Shown here: piece by piece, positions 8,066 through 16,147 of the stretch
Layout of the letters: every line of letters begins with the position of its first letter
Position numbering within the stretch: the first letter of the stretch is position 1
Assembly: GCF_017912535.1 (NCBI RefSeq)
Contig: NZ_JAERQK010000003.1
Coordinates: 248,001-312,000 of the forward strand
Length of the DNA: 64,000 bases
Source of the DNA: Motiliproteus sediminis
GTDB taxonomy: Bacteria > Pseudomonadota > Gammaproteobacteria > Pseudomonadales > Balneatricaceae
Direction of reading: 5' to 3'
Program-made: the position numbers and the translations under genes
Notes under the pieces: model-generated
Told to the model about the DNA's origin: nothing
What the model saw: the letters and a program-made list of their open reading frames with translations, nothing else
Database searches by the model: none

Positions 8066-8830
8066 CTACTGCTCAGCCGCCGGCGCACTAAAACGCATCA
8101 GAGCCTGACCCTGGTCATTCAACAGCGTGAGCTGGCCAGCGGTGATCCGCCAGGCTGCCACTTTATTGAGTAGTTGCAGCATACGGTCTTCCACCTGCAT
8201 GGTGGCCGGGTCGCACATCATTCGCGTGCCCATCAGCGCACCGAACTGCAGTGCGGGCGTGCCCAGTCTGGCACTTCCGGCAAAGGCGTTGCAGCCGGAA
8301 TGACCATTGACGCGGCCCTCCTCTGCGTTCAGTTGCATAAAGGGCTGCCGCTCCAGCGCTGGTAGCGGCTCGCCCTGTAACTGGCTCAGAATCCAACGGG
8401 TGGGAACCAGCTCTGCCGGAGGTACCGGCTTTACCGCCACCAACTGCAGCTTGAGCTGACGGTCCTGACCCGCCGTCAGCACCGGGTAGTGGCGGTCGGT
8501 AATGAACAGCAACCGGCCTTCATGAATGATCCGGGCACTGACACTGTAACGGTGGCGCGAATCCACTGTCTTGGCCGGCACATCCAGGCTGAAGGGTTGG
8601 TTGGCTTCGGGCGCCTCTATGGCCAGGGTGGCAAGGGTTTGGGCTTTGGCATCGGCAAGGCTGGTATCCTGAACCTTGATCTCCAGCACAGTGCCCACAC
8701 CCAGCGGCGTGTCGAGAGGGGTGACGGCTGAACCACTGACGCGGATGTCGTTAGGCGCACAGGCGGTAAGGAATAGCAGGCCGGCGCATAGTGTCAGTAG
8801 CCGGCGGCCGACGGATAGCGGGTGCAACAT
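8066..8830 (-). CDS. Lipoprotein with YbaY/YscW-like and META (HslJ-like) domains
   Basis: A 254-residue predicted lipoprotein. The signal peptide ends in the lipobox LTAC with Cys24. Residues about 28-130 resemble the YbaY/YscW lipoprotein-chaperone fold (VSGSAVT, LEIKVQDTSLADA, YSVSARI). Residues about 140-250 form a META domain (TRWILSQLQG, GRVNGHSGCNAFAGSA, GTRMMC), as in HslJ, linked to heat and novobiocin tolerance. The SD AGGAG precedes the ATG. Role inferred: an envelope protein. It stands between divergent and same-strand neighbours with no clear operon. Confidence 0.85.
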   Translation of the reverse strand: MLHPLSVGRRLLTLCAGLLFLTACAPNDIRVSGSAVTPLDTPLGVGTVLEIKVQDTSLADAKAQTLATLAIEAPEANQPFSLDVPAKTVDSRHRYSVSARIIHEGRLLFITDRHYPVLTAGQDRQLKLQLVAVKPVPPAELVPTRWILSQLQGEPLPALERQPFMQLNAEEGRVNGHSGCNAFAGSARLGTPALQFGALMGTRMMCDPATMQVEDRMLQLLNKVAAWRITAGQLTLLNDQGQALMRFSAPAAEQ

Positions 8831-8848
8831 GTGAATCTCCTGGTTAAA

Positions 8849-8927
8849 CGGGGCTTGGGCAGATGATGAACAGGTGGAACAGGTGACGATCCAAGCCCCG
8901 ACCTATGGATGCCAAAAACCGGCATCG
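8849..8927. other. Nested inverted repeats in the lipoprotein/M14 divergent spacer
   Basis: CGGGGCTTGG (8849-8858) is the exact complement of CCAAGCCCCG (8891-8900). A second short hairpin, GATGCC/GGCATC, follows at about 8908-8927. The repeats lie between two divergently transcribed genes, so they are more likely leader structures or an operator than a terminator. The direct repeat GAACAGGTG also occurs twice within the first loop. No regulator is assignable. Confidence 0.4.
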
Positions 8928-9018
8928 GTTCCCCACCGGGATGATTGTCGTCAAACTGTAACCCACTGTGGTGGCATATTTTCTAGACTGCCATCAATAT
9001 CTTGACGTTGATGCAACC

Positions 9019-10113
9019 ATGCCCCGCGATTCCGCTAACCCGACGGTCTCCCGCAGCGCCTCTGGCGTGAGCGCGGGCATGTGGGCGCTGACCGGGCGTG
9101 GCAGCAGCCAGCGCCTTCCCGAACTGGCGCAGCTGGAGTCTCTTTGCCTCCGTTACCCGGAGCGCCTGCAGGTCTGCAGCCTGACCTCTATCGCCGACGG
9201 TGACGATTGCTGGCCCTGGCCCCGACTGGAGCTGGGTGACGGCGCTCCCGTGCGGCCTACGCTGCTGTTTGTCGGCGGGGTTCACGGTCTGGAACGGATC
9301 GGTACCCAGCTACTGCTCAGCTACCTGGCGTCGTTGCTGGAGCGGAGTGGCTGGGACCGTCATCTGCGCCAGTTGTTGGAGGCGGTGCGGGTGGTGTTTC
9401 TGCCGCTGGTCAATCCTGCCGGAATGGCCCGTGGCTGGCGCAGCAATGGCCAGGGGGTTGACCTGATGCGCAACGCACCGCTGGACGCGGAGACCCGCGC
9501 GACCCCCTGGCTGGGCGGACAGCGCCTCTCACCTCGCTTGCTGTGGTATCGCGGCCAGGCCGACGCTCCGATGGAAGCGGAAGCACAAACGCTGGTGGCC
9601 GAAGTGCGCGCCATTCAGAGCCGGAGCCCGTTCACGCTGGTCCTGGACTGCCACTCCGGCTTCGGGGTGCGCGACCACCTCTGGTTTCCCTTTGCCGGTC
9701 GGGCCCGCCCTCCCGCGCGGCTGTCCGAGTTTGCCGCGCTGGCGCAGCTGTTTGATCGTGGTTACCCCCATCACCCCTACGTTGTTGAGCCTCAGCATCG
9801 TAACTACATGACTCACGGCGATCTGTGGGATTACCTCTACCTTGAGAACGAGGCCCATCAAGGGCCGCCGCTGCTGCCGTTTACGCTGGAGATGGGTTCC
9901 TGGAGCTGGGTCAAGAAAAACCCGCGGCAGCTGTTCAGCGTGCCGGGGTTGTTCAATCCGGTGGTGGAGCACCGCCTCAAACGCACGCTAAGGCGGCACC
10001 TGCTGCTGCTCGACTTCCTGTTGGCCGCGGCAGCCTCCTGGCAAGAGTGGCAGCCGCAGGGCGAGCAGAGGCAACAGCTCGAGCGTGCCGCACTGGAACG
10101 GTGGTACCGATGA
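9019..10113 (+). CDS. M14-family zinc carboxypeptidase-like protein
   Basis: About 364 residues from ATG 9019; a GTG at 8968 and an ATG at 9079 are alternatives and none has a strong SD. The M14 site is complete: GGVHGLERIG (His-x-x-Glu zinc ligands), the LPLVNPAGMARGWRSNGQGVDLMRN substrate loop, VLDCHSGFG (third zinc His) and a late FTLEMGSW Glu in the position of the catalytic base. The protein has no signal peptide and so probably acts in the cytoplasm. Its stop overlaps the start of an alpha/beta hydrolase by 4 bp, suggesting a shared amide or ester substrate. Specificity is unknown. Confidence 0.82.
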   Translation: MPRDSANPTVSRSASGVSAGMWALTGRGSSQRLPELAQLESLCLRYPERLQVCSLTSIADGDDCWPWPRLELGDGAPVRPTLLFVGGVHGLERIGTQLLLSYLASLLERSGWDRHLRQLLEAVRVVFLPLVNPAGMARGWRSNGQGVDLMRNAPLDAETRATPWLGGQRLSPRLLWYRGQADAPMEAEAQTLVAEVRAIQSRSPFTLVLDCHSGFGVRDHLWFPFAGRARPPARLSEFAALAQLFDRGYPHHPYVVEPQHRNYMTHGDLWDYLYLENEAHQGPPLLPFTLEMGSWSWVKKNPRQLFSVPGLFNPVVEHRLKRTLRRHLLLLDFLLAAAASWQEWQPQGEQRQQLERAALERWYR

Positions 10114-10871
10114 GTAGCGGCCCGGAATGGTTGTTATTGCGTGGGTTGGGACGCCAGCCTCTGCACTGGGGGGATTTCCCGTCGCAGCTATCCGTGGCCC
10201 TTGACGGCGCGTCGGTGTGTTGCGCTGCTTTCCCCGGTAGTGGTGACCGCTACCGGCAACCCTCGCCGATCGCGGTAGATGGTTACGTCGATGGATTGCG
10301 CAGTGGGCTGCCGTCGGCGCCCCGCGTGTTGGTCGGGCTTTCCATGGGGGGGATGGTGGCGCTCAACTGGGCGTGCCGCTTTCCGCAAGAGGTGCAAGGG
10401 GTGGTATTGATCAACAGCAGTCTGGCGGCATTGTCGCCAGTCTGGCAGCGGTTGCGCCCACTGGCGGCGCTGGCGCTGTTGGGGGGCTGGTTATTGCCAT
10501 CGCGGTGGCGTGAACCGCTGGTGTTCGACCTCACCTGCGCCGACCGTCGCCGGCGAGCGGTAACGGTGGCCTACTGGCAGCAGCTGCAACGGTGCCAGCC
10601 CGTTTCCCGTCTCAACCTGCTGCGCCAACTGCTAGCCGCCCGTTCCGGCGGCTCGCTGCCGCAAGCGAACCAGCCGCTACTGGTGTTGGCCAGCGGTGGC
10701 GACCGAATGGTCAGCGCCCGTTGTTCGCAGGCGCTGGCTGGCTCTTTGGGAGGGCATCTGGAGCTGCATCCCTGGGCCGGGCACGATCTGCCGCACGACG
10801 ACGCCGGCTGGGTGACGGCGGCGATCAAAGGCTGGTGGCTGGCAGCGGCTGGCGTTAGAGCAGTTGATTGA
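10110..10871 (+). CDS. Alpha/beta hydrolase, BioH-like size
   Basis: A 253-residue alpha/beta hydrolase. The nucleophile elbow is VGLSMGG with Ser78, a late LLVLASGGDRMVS supplies the acid, and PWAGHDLPHDD supplies the His. Length and the opening LLLRGLGRQPLHW recall BioH (pimeloyl-ACP methyl ester esterase), but no biotin genes are nearby, so this is only a resemblance. It could equally fill the MenH role missing from the men cluster, though I see no MenH-specific motif. ATG 10110 overlaps the M14 stop (ATGA). Its 3' end overlaps the convergent gene by 17 bp. Confidence 0.75.
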   Translation: MSSGPEWLLLRGLGRQPLHWGDFPSQLSVALDGASVCCAAFPGSGDRYRQPSPIAVDGYVDGLRSGLPSAPRVLVGLSMGGMVALNWACRFPQEVQGVVLINSSLAALSPVWQRLRPLAALALLGGWLLPSRWREPLVFDLTCADRRRRAVTVAYWQQLQRCQPVSRLNLLRQLLAARSGGSLPQANQPLLVLASGGDRMVSARCSQALAGSLGGHLELHPWAGHDLPHDDAGWVTAAIKGWWLAAAGVRAVD

Positions 10872-11148
10872 GTTCCATCACCCGATGGATCTTGCGAGCA
10901 CGGCGTGCCAGCCGAGAGATGTCACCCAGCCGTGGCTGTTCGCCTCGGGCCAGGCGGTGCTGCCACTCGTCCAGTTCGGTATCAATAAATTCCAGCAGCT
11001 TCTTGGGACAGCCGCTGCAGGGGCCGTTGCATAGCTCTGCCTGGGGCAAGTCGAAGGGGAGTGTCAGACGTATCTCATCAATCAGGCGCTGCATCGCCTC
11101 CCGGGTGGACGGTTTGCAGGGTTTGCTCCGGGTTGTTGCGCCGCTCAT
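10855..11148 (-). CDS. Small conserved cysteine-containing protein of unknown function
   Basis: A 97-residue protein starting MSGATTRSKP; its ATG overlaps the yigZ stop by 4 bp. It holds a CNGPCSGCPKKLLEFIDTELDEWQ segment (C-x3-C-x2-C) and a basic, helical C-terminus with DISRLARRARKIHRVM. The Cys spacing could bind a metal, but three Cys are not enough to name a site. The open frame extends upstream to 11190 inside yigZ. I recognise no characterised family. The neighbour argues only for co-expression with YigZ. Confidence 0.7.
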   Translation of the reverse strand: MSGATTRSKPCKPSTREAMQRLIDEIRLTLPFDLPQAELCNGPCSGCPKKLLEFIDTELDEWQHRLARGEQPRLGDISRLARRARKIHRVMELNQLL

Positions 11149-11744
11149 GGCGTTGTCTCCACCCCGTGGGCGCGGCAGAAGGTCGACCATTGCTCAAGGT
11201 GGCGTTCGGGCAGGATCAGGGCTACGCAAACCCGCTCGGCATAGTCGATCTGCACCACGCTCCCCTGGTGCTGCTGCAGCCAGTAACGCAGCCGTTGTTC
11301 CTGGGCAAAGTCGAGCCGGGCGGTGAGGTTGCAGCAGGGCTCGGTCTGTTCCAGCCGCAGGGCGTCAAGCGCTTGACCTGCCGCCTGCCCATAGGCGCGC
11401 ACCAGACCGCCAGCCCCCAGTTTGATGCCGCCGAAGTAACGGATCACGATCACCATAAGGTCGCCAATTCCGCGGTGGCTGATTACGTTTAGAATCGGTT
11501 TGCCGGCGGTGCCGCTGGGTTCTCCGTCGTCGCTCATGGCAGCCGACTGCGGACAGGCCGGATCACCCAGCTGGTAGGCCCAGCAGTGATGCCGGGCATC
11601 GGCAAACTCCAGCCGCGCCTGTGCCAGCAGCGCCATCGCCTGTTCGCGATCACTGCAGGGGAGCGCCCGGGCGATAAAACGACTTTTCCTGACCTCGGTT
11701 TCCACCTCGGCAGCAGCGACAGGGACGGGGTAGGGCTGGGACAT
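11145..11744 (-). CDS. yigZ: IMPACT/YigZ-family protein
   Basis: A 199-residue protein of the UPF0029/IMPACT family. Typical segments are VRKSRFIARA, ARHHCWAYQLG, SDDGEPSGTAGKPIL and the glycine-rich VIRYFGGIKLGAGGLVRAYG, followed by a C-terminal ferredoxin-like half (about 130-199). E. coli YigZ is a structurally solved protein of uncertain biochemical role. The start MSQPYPV at 11744 is the first ATG. It is coupled by 4 bp to the small Cys protein downstream. Confidence 0.92.
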   Translation of the reverse strand: MSQPYPVPVAAAEVETEVRKSRFIARALPCSDREQAMALLAQARLEFADARHHCWAYQLGDPACPQSAAMSDDGEPSGTAGKPILNVISHRGIGDLMVIVIRYFGGIKLGAGGLVRAYGQAAGQALDALRLEQTEPCCNLTARLDFAQEQRLRYWLQQHQGSVVQIDYAERVCVALILPERHLEQWSTFCRAHGVETTP

Positions 11745-11847
11745 CGAACGGCGAATCAGCTGAGCAAAAAGCCATTGTCGTTGCTTTGCTGCTGACTGTA
11801 CAGGGCAGCAGTGAGCCGGCGGCTAAACAGGTTGCCGCCGGAATCGG

Positions 11848-12270
11848 TCAACCCTGATCGGGGTAGATGGCGAAGCGCGGGCAGCTTTCATCGACGGCCT
11901 GGTCGTACCAGTCGCACCGGTCCTCCCAGAAGATATGGTCCTGTGGTGCACAGGGAACCGGGTCGGTCAGGCCGCCCGCCGGAATGGTGAGCAACTTGCC
12001 GTTGCGGGCGAGGCAGGGCACCGGCGAGCCGCAATGGGTGCAGAAGCAGCGAGAGAAAAAACGCGCTTCCGGCAGGTCGAAACGGCGGCACGCCGTCTCC
12101 CCCTGCAACCATTCGATCGCGTCAGGGTCGGCGAACAGGTTGGCGGCATGGGCGCTGCCGGTGGAGCGCTGGCAGCGGCTGCAGTGGCAGAGGTGAAACT
12201 GGTGCAGCGGTGGCTTGATCCGGTAGCGAACCTGACCGCACAGGCATTGACCGTTGAGGGCTTCAGCCAT
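11848..12270 (-). CDS. GFA/CENP-V-family zinc protein
   Basis: A 140-residue protein with the GFA fold signature: an early GQCLCGQVRYRI, then CHCSRCQRSTGSAHAAN and FCTHCGSPVP. The seven Cys in these motifs are the usual ligands of two structural/catalytic zincs. Named after glutathione-dependent formaldehyde-activating enzyme, most family members have no proven substrate. It starts 3 bp after the VOC stop and its SD (AAGGAG) lies inside the VOC gene, so it is the last gene of the SDR-DUF-LysE-VOC-GFA operon. Confidence 0.87.
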   Translation of the reverse strand: MAEALNGQCLCGQVRYRIKPPLHQFHLCHCSRCQRSTGSAHAANLFADPDAIEWLQGETACRRFDLPEARFFSRCFCTHCGSPVPCLARNGKLLTIPAGGLTDPVPCAPQDHIFWEDRCDWYDQAVDESCPRFAIYPDQG

Positions 12271-12273
12271 GAT

Positions 12274-12687
12274 CTACTCCTTGCTGTTGGTTGGGCGCCG
12301 AACATAATCCGGGTGCCATACCAGCTCCCAGATGAATCCGTCCGGATCGCGGAGGTATCCGCGGTAGCCGCCCCAGGGCGGCGCTGCCGGCGAGCGCAGA
12401 GATTTGGCTCCGGCTCGGAGTGCCTGTGCGAGCAGCTGGTCCACCGCCCCCTTGGAGGGCAGGTTCAGCGACAGGCTGTTATGGCCGGCGCGTGGCTCCG
12501 GGGCCGCCGCACCGGTCTCCTGCGCCAGCGCGGGGTAGAGTGCCAGCCGCACCCCGCCGAGGTCAAAGAACGCCAATTGCTCGTTGGCGCGGACCAGGTT
12601 GAGGCCGAGGCCGTCGCGGTAAAATCCGACGGAGCGGGCCAGATCAGCCACCCCGAGCGTGACGTAACTCAGCTCGCCCATGGCCAT
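12274..12687 (-). CDS. VOC-superfamily (glyoxalase-like) protein
   Basis: A 137-residue protein with the beta-alpha-beta-beta-beta repeats of the vicinal oxygen chelate fold: LSYVTLGVADLARSVGFYRDGLGLNLV, HNSLSLNL, GYRGYLRDPDGFIWELVWHP. The canonical first metal ligand (usually H or Q after the first strand) is not obvious, so it may be a binding rather than catalytic protein. The open frame runs up to 12819 into the LysE gene. ATG 12687, two bases after the LysE stop with GAGGG ahead, gives the right family N-terminus. Confidence 0.85.
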   Translation of the reverse strand: MAMGELSYVTLGVADLARSVGFYRDGLGLNLVRANEQLAFFDLGGVRLALYPALAQETGAAAPEPRAGHNSLSLNLPSKGAVDQLLAQALRAGAKSLRSPAAPPWGGYRGYLRDPDGFIWELVWHPDYVRRPTNSKE

Positions 12688-12689
12688 CC

Positions 12690-13316
12690 TTAGCCCTCGC
12701 GCGTACTGGCCAGCAGGCGCAGTGACAGGCCCAGAAACAGGGTGCCGGCCAGGCGCTGCAGCAGACGCTGGATTGTCGCTGAACCCTGCAGCCGCTCGCC
12801 AGCCATGCCCGCGCCCCAAGCGATGGCACCGAACACCGCCAGGGTGGTGAGGATAAACAGTAACCCCAAAGTCAGCAGCTGCGCCTGCGCTTCGCCCCGG
12901 GTGGGGTCGGCAAACTGGGGCAGAAAAGCGAGAAAAAACAGCGCTACCTTAGGGTTGCTGATATTCATCAGGATGCCGCGCCGATAGAGTTGCCGGGGAC
13001 TCAGAGGAGTGACCGCCGGAGATTCGCTGTGGCCGGCCCGGAAGGCTTGCCGGGCCAGGTACAGCAGGTAACCGGCGCCCAGTATTTTGAGCAGCATGAA
13101 GGCGGTGGCCGAGGTTGCCAGCAGTGCGGCGACCCCGAGCGTAACCGCCAGGGTATGGACGACCAGACCGCTGCACAGCCCCAGCGTCACCCATAAACCG
13201 GCGTGGCGGCCTTGCTGGAGCGACTGGGCCAGCACGTAAAGGTTGTCGGGCCCCGGCACCAGCCCCATCAGCAGCGCGGCAGCGGTAAATCCAAGTAGAG
13301 TGTCCAGTGGTAGCAT
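12690..13316 (-). CDS. LysE/RhtB-family amino-acid exporter
   Basis: A 208-residue membrane protein with about six helices. The family motif GLVPGPDNLYVLAQSLQQGRHAG lies near the N-terminus, and ILMNISNPKVALFFLAFLPQF is mid-protein, both hallmarks of LysE/RhtB exporters of amino acids such as threonine, homoserine or leucine. It sits 18 bp after the DUF6714-like gene and is followed at once by the VOC gene. Substrate unknown. Confidence 0.9.
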   Translation of the reverse strand: MLPLDTLLGFTAAALLMGLVPGPDNLYVLAQSLQQGRHAGLWVTLGLCSGLVVHTLAVTLGVAALLATSATAFMLLKILGAGYLLYLARQAFRAGHSESPAVTPLSPRQLYRRGILMNISNPKVALFFLAFLPQFADPTRGEAQAQLLTLGLLFILTTLAVFGAIAWGAGMAGERLQGSATIQRLLQRLAGTLFLGLSLRLLASTREG

Positions 13317-13334
13317 GACGCCCCCGTCTTATGT

Positions 13335-13820
13335 TCAGTCCAGATCCCAGATGGCTACCGCCTGCAACAGCTGGTCGCCGAGACCGTCGTTGTCGAGCTG
13401 GTCCAGATGGTACTCCAGCAGCCAGATCAGAAAGCGCACCACCAGCGCGCGTTGAGCGGGGGTACATGCGGCGACCAGGGTGTTGTTTTCGCCATCGCCG
13501 AGCAGATGGAAGAGCAACTGATCGAGGTAATAGTCTGCGGCGAGGGTCGATGCTGCCAGCCGGATCATGGCCGGCAGATAGTAGCGTTTGCCCTCGGGGC
13601 TGGCAAAAGTGATCGGGTCCCAGCTGGGCGAACACAGCTGGGCCGCGCCGATGCTGTGCACGTCGAAGCGGCGCAGCGTGTCATCATGCTCAGCGCATTC
13701 GTCGCAGTGGCGGTAGTCGGTAAAGTGCGCCGGTTTCGGCACTGCAAACGCGCCCAGCGCCTGCTGAAACCAGTCATCGGGAGTGAGTTGTACTCCTTCG
13801 TGAACGGGGGTGTTCATCAT
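13335..13820 (-). CDS. Hypothetical protein, DUF6714-like
   Basis: A 161-residue soluble protein. A HCDECAEHDDTLRRF motif (about 38-52) is followed by a Trp/Asp stretch, EGKRYYLPAMIRLA (about 76-89) and a helical C-terminus with TPAQRALVVRFLIWLLEY. The combination of HCxEC and YYLPA recalls DUF6714, whose function is not known; that assignment is from memory. Its ATG overlaps the SDR stop by one base (TGATG), so the two are translationally coupled. Confidence 0.75.
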   Translation of the reverse strand: MMNTPVHEGVQLTPDDWFQQALGAFAVPKPAHFTDYRHCDECAEHDDTLRRFDVHSIGAAQLCSPSWDPITFASPEGKRYYLPAMIRLAASTLAADYYLDQLLFHLLGDGENNTLVAACTPAQRALVVRFLIWLLEYHLDQLDNDGLGDQLLQAVAIWDLD

Positions 13821-14602
13821 CAGCGGCCACCGCCTGCGTCGATAAAACTGCCGGTTACGTAGCTGGCCTGGTCTGACAGCAACCAGACTACTGCCGCGGC
13901 GATCTCCGCGGCGCTGCCGCCACGCCCCATCGGCAACTGCGGGGCCAGACGCGCCACCCGTCCCGGCTCACCCCCGCTGGCATGGATCTCGGTGTCGATG
14001 ATGCCGGGGCGTACCGCGTTGACCCGAATACCTTCGCCGGCAACCTCTTTGGACAAGCCGATGGTCAAACTATCGACCGCGCCCTTGGAAGCGGCATAAT
14101 CGACATACTCCTGAGGCGCTCCCAGACGTGCGGCGATGGAGGAGAGGTTGACGATGGCACCGCCCTGGCCGCCGAACCGGGTCGACATCCGTTTAATCGC
14201 TTCGCGGCAACAGAGCAGGGTACCGGTAACGTTCACCGCCAGTATGGCGTTGATGCGCTCGGCGTCCATCTCGGTCACTCGGGCCTGAGGACGCAGGATA
14301 CCGGCGTTGTTGACCAGAGCGTCGAGTCGATTCCAGCGCTGGTCGACGGCGCGAAACAGCGCCTCGACCTCGCTCTCACGGCTGACGTCAGCCTGCAGGG
14401 TGATCGCTTCGCCACCCGCGGCACGGATCGCACCGGCGACCTGGTTGGCTGCGCTGCGCTGCTGGCGATAGTTGATCGCGACTCGGTAGCCTCGGGCTGC
14501 CAGCAGTTGTGCAGTGGCGGCACCGATGCCGCGGCCTGCCCCGGTCACCAGGGCAACGGGAGCGGTCTTGCGGTCAGGGGCAGAGGTTGGGACTGTAACC
14601 AT
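13820..14602 (-). CDS. Short-chain dehydrogenase/reductase (SDR), FabG-like
   Basis: A 260-residue classical SDR. The NAD(P) site is VTGAGRGIGAA, followed by LVNNAGIL, the catalytic Ser in VNLSSIAARLG, Tyr and Lys in YVDYAASKGAVD, and the VRPGIIDTEIH loop. The sequence after the first strand (INYRQQRSAAN) suggests NADP preference, which is inference. The frame is open to 14641; ATG 14602 gives a more typical N-terminus. It is first of a five-gene operon with one exporter and two small-molecule enzymes. Confidence 0.88.
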   Translation of the reverse strand: MVTVPTSAPDRKTAPVALVTGAGRGIGAATAQLLAARGYRVAINYRQQRSAANQVAGAIRAAGGEAITLQADVSRESEVEALFRAVDQRWNRLDALVNNAGILRPQARVTEMDAERINAILAVNVTGTLLCCREAIKRMSTRFGGQGGAIVNLSSIAARLGAPQEYVDYAASKGAVDSLTIGLSKEVAGEGIRVNAVRPGIIDTEIHASGGEPGRVARLAPQLPMGRGGSAAEIAAAVVWLLSDQASYVTGSFIDAGGGR

Positions 14603-14743
14603 GGTGTTGGTTCCGCTAGATGGCAGCGAGCAGCATAGCAAACAGCGCCGCCATTAACCTGACGGATGCATGACGTGATTGAGGGTAAGCTGGACTCCAG
14701 GGGGGCGCCAGCGGCAATGGGTGATTGCCTTGGCGGGGTGCTG

Positions 14744-15265
14744 TCAGGCGCTGCGCGGGGTGGAGGAGACCGTCATCGCGCGGGTGCGCAGGTAGGTTTG
14801 CTGCACGATCAGGGCGTCGTGACTGGCGCGGTGGCGGGTAACCGCCAGCTCGCGGGTAATGTCGGCTTTGACCCTATGCCAGATCTCCATCTGCGCTTCA
14901 CTGAGGATCATCTCCAGAGCGCTGATGGCAAACTGCGGCGCCATACCGGCGGCGGCAAACAGGGTGATCAGCCAGGGCTTGTCCACGACCCAGCCGTCGC
15001 TGTAGACGGTGCAGCCTTTGAGGCGACGATTGATCCGAGCGGCTACCTGGCGCACCGGGTGGCCGTGGTCGAGCAGGGTTTGGCGGCTGATGCCATGCAC
15101 CGATTCTGCCTGCTCGCTCCAGTGCGCCCAGTAGCGCTCCGGTGTGATCAGGGTGCTGAAGCGCTCTTCCGGCTCCAGTGCCAGACCGACCTCGATCGGG
15201 TAGCTGTGGGGGCCGAAGCCGGAGGCTTCGATATCGATGATGTAGGGGTGTGGGGGTTGCCGCAT
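14744..15265 (-). CDS. DnaQ-like (DEDDh) 3'-5' exonuclease family protein
   Basis: A 173-residue protein with the exonuclease motifs: IIDIEASGFG (Asp and Glu), HGISRQTLLDHG, SDGWVVDKPWL (Asp) and HRASHDAL, an H-x4-D that makes it DEDDh type. It lacks polymerase-associated extensions, so it is a small free exonuclease, perhaps for RNA or DNA ends. An upstream TTG at 15283 is possible, but ATG 15265 starts just before the core. It is 140 bp from the SDR gene and probably has its own promoter. Confidence 0.83.
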   Translation of the reverse strand: MRQPPHPYIIDIEASGFGPHSYPIEVGLALEPEERFSTLITPERYWAHWSEQAESVHGISRQTLLDHGHPVRQVAARINRRLKGCTVYSDGWVVDKPWLITLFAAAGMAPQFAISALEMILSEAQMEIWHRVKADITRELAVTRHRASHDALIVQQTYLRTRAMTVSSTPRSA

Positions 15266-15509
15266 TACTGTTCCGGTTAGCAACGGTCCATGGCCCCGCT
15301 GCTGCTGTCTGAAAGTCGCTGCCGAGGGTAACGGTTGCCGGTTTACAGGTCACTAGGTGATATTCGGTAAGTGATCATTTCCTGATCAGGGTCAACCCGG
15401 GGTGCGGAAGGCGGCGATGCTGTGGACTCCCGCGGGCGTCCCCGTGTTTGCAGGCTGGGCGGTCACCGCCATGTGACTGGCGGGTGAGTGGGGCTCGTTG
15501 GCAGGGGGA

Positions 15510-15537
15510 GTATGTAGGTCAGAGTATGCAGGTCAGA
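15510..15537. repeat. Tandem 14-bp duplication over the acetyltransferase stop codon
   Basis: GTATGTAGGTCAGA is followed directly by GTATGCAGGTCAGA, differing at one base. The right copy contains the stop codon of the minus-strand acetyltransferase (TGA at 15533-15535). It looks like a recent slippage duplication; no function is implied. Confidence 0.6.
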
Positions 15538-16027
15538 GCTGCTTCAGCATCCAGACGTCACAACCCCCATGAATCGATTCGCCCAGCGGAGCATCCAGCG
15601 GCTGAAAACCGAGTTGGCGATAGAGGGCAATGGCGGTGGTCATCGAGGCCAGCGTGTCCAGATAGCAGCGGCGGAAACCGGCCTCGCGGGCGAAAGCGAG
15701 GCAGCGTTCGCTGAGTGCTCGCCCGATCCCGCGCCCTCTGGCCTCGGGCAACAGAAACAGCTTTTTCAGTTCACACAGGCTCGCACTGCTGTCCAGAGGT
15801 GCAATCCCGCCACCGCCGACCACCCGGCCGTCCAGCAGGGCGATGAAATAGGCGCTGTGGTCATCGCGACCATAGTGACGGTGCATCGCCGCCACCTCGG
15901 CATCGCCGGGGCCGAACCCTTCGCCGACCGCACCGAACTCGGCGCCGACCTGGCGGATGATCTGTGCCACGGCGGCGGCATGTTCGGCGCGGATAGGAAG
16001 GATGTCGATGGTTTGGCTGTTGTTCAT
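15533..16027 (-). CDS. GNAT-family N-acetyltransferase
   Basis: A 164-residue GNAT protein. The acetyl-CoA site is readable in LKKLFLLPEARGRGIGRALSERCLAFARE, with the R-G-x-G-x-G/A pyrophosphate loop, followed by RRCYLDTLASMTTAIALYRQLGF. The N-terminal half varies among family members, so the substrate is unknown. It begins MNNSQTIDILPIR at ATG 16027 and is probably monocistronic. Confidence 0.9.
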   Translation of the reverse strand: MNNSQTIDILPIRAEHAAAVAQIIRQVGAEFGAVGEGFGPGDAEVAAMHRHYGRDDHSAYFIALLDGRVVGGGGIAPLDSSASLCELKKLFLLPEARGRGIGRALSERCLAFAREAGFRRCYLDTLASMTTAIALYRQLGFQPLDAPLGESIHGGCDVWMLKQL

Positions 16028-16147
16028 GGTGGCTCCTGGCTGGGCCTGCCAGTATAGTGCTGTCGTTTGCGCGGGTCAGCCCCCGTGGCTGGGCCTGAGG
16101 GGTAAAATGGGCGACACTGAAAACCGCTGCCTGGGGAGTTGAAGCCG

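Noticed and set aside
8849-8927. Riboswitch between the lipoprotein and M14 genes
   Set aside because: Inverted repeats are present, but they match no riboswitch consensus I know and no metabolite link is visible.
15510-15537. Direct 14-bp repeat as a possible attachment site
   Set aside because: The copies are adjacent and cover a stop codon; there is no integrase or tRNA nearby. Slippage is simpler.
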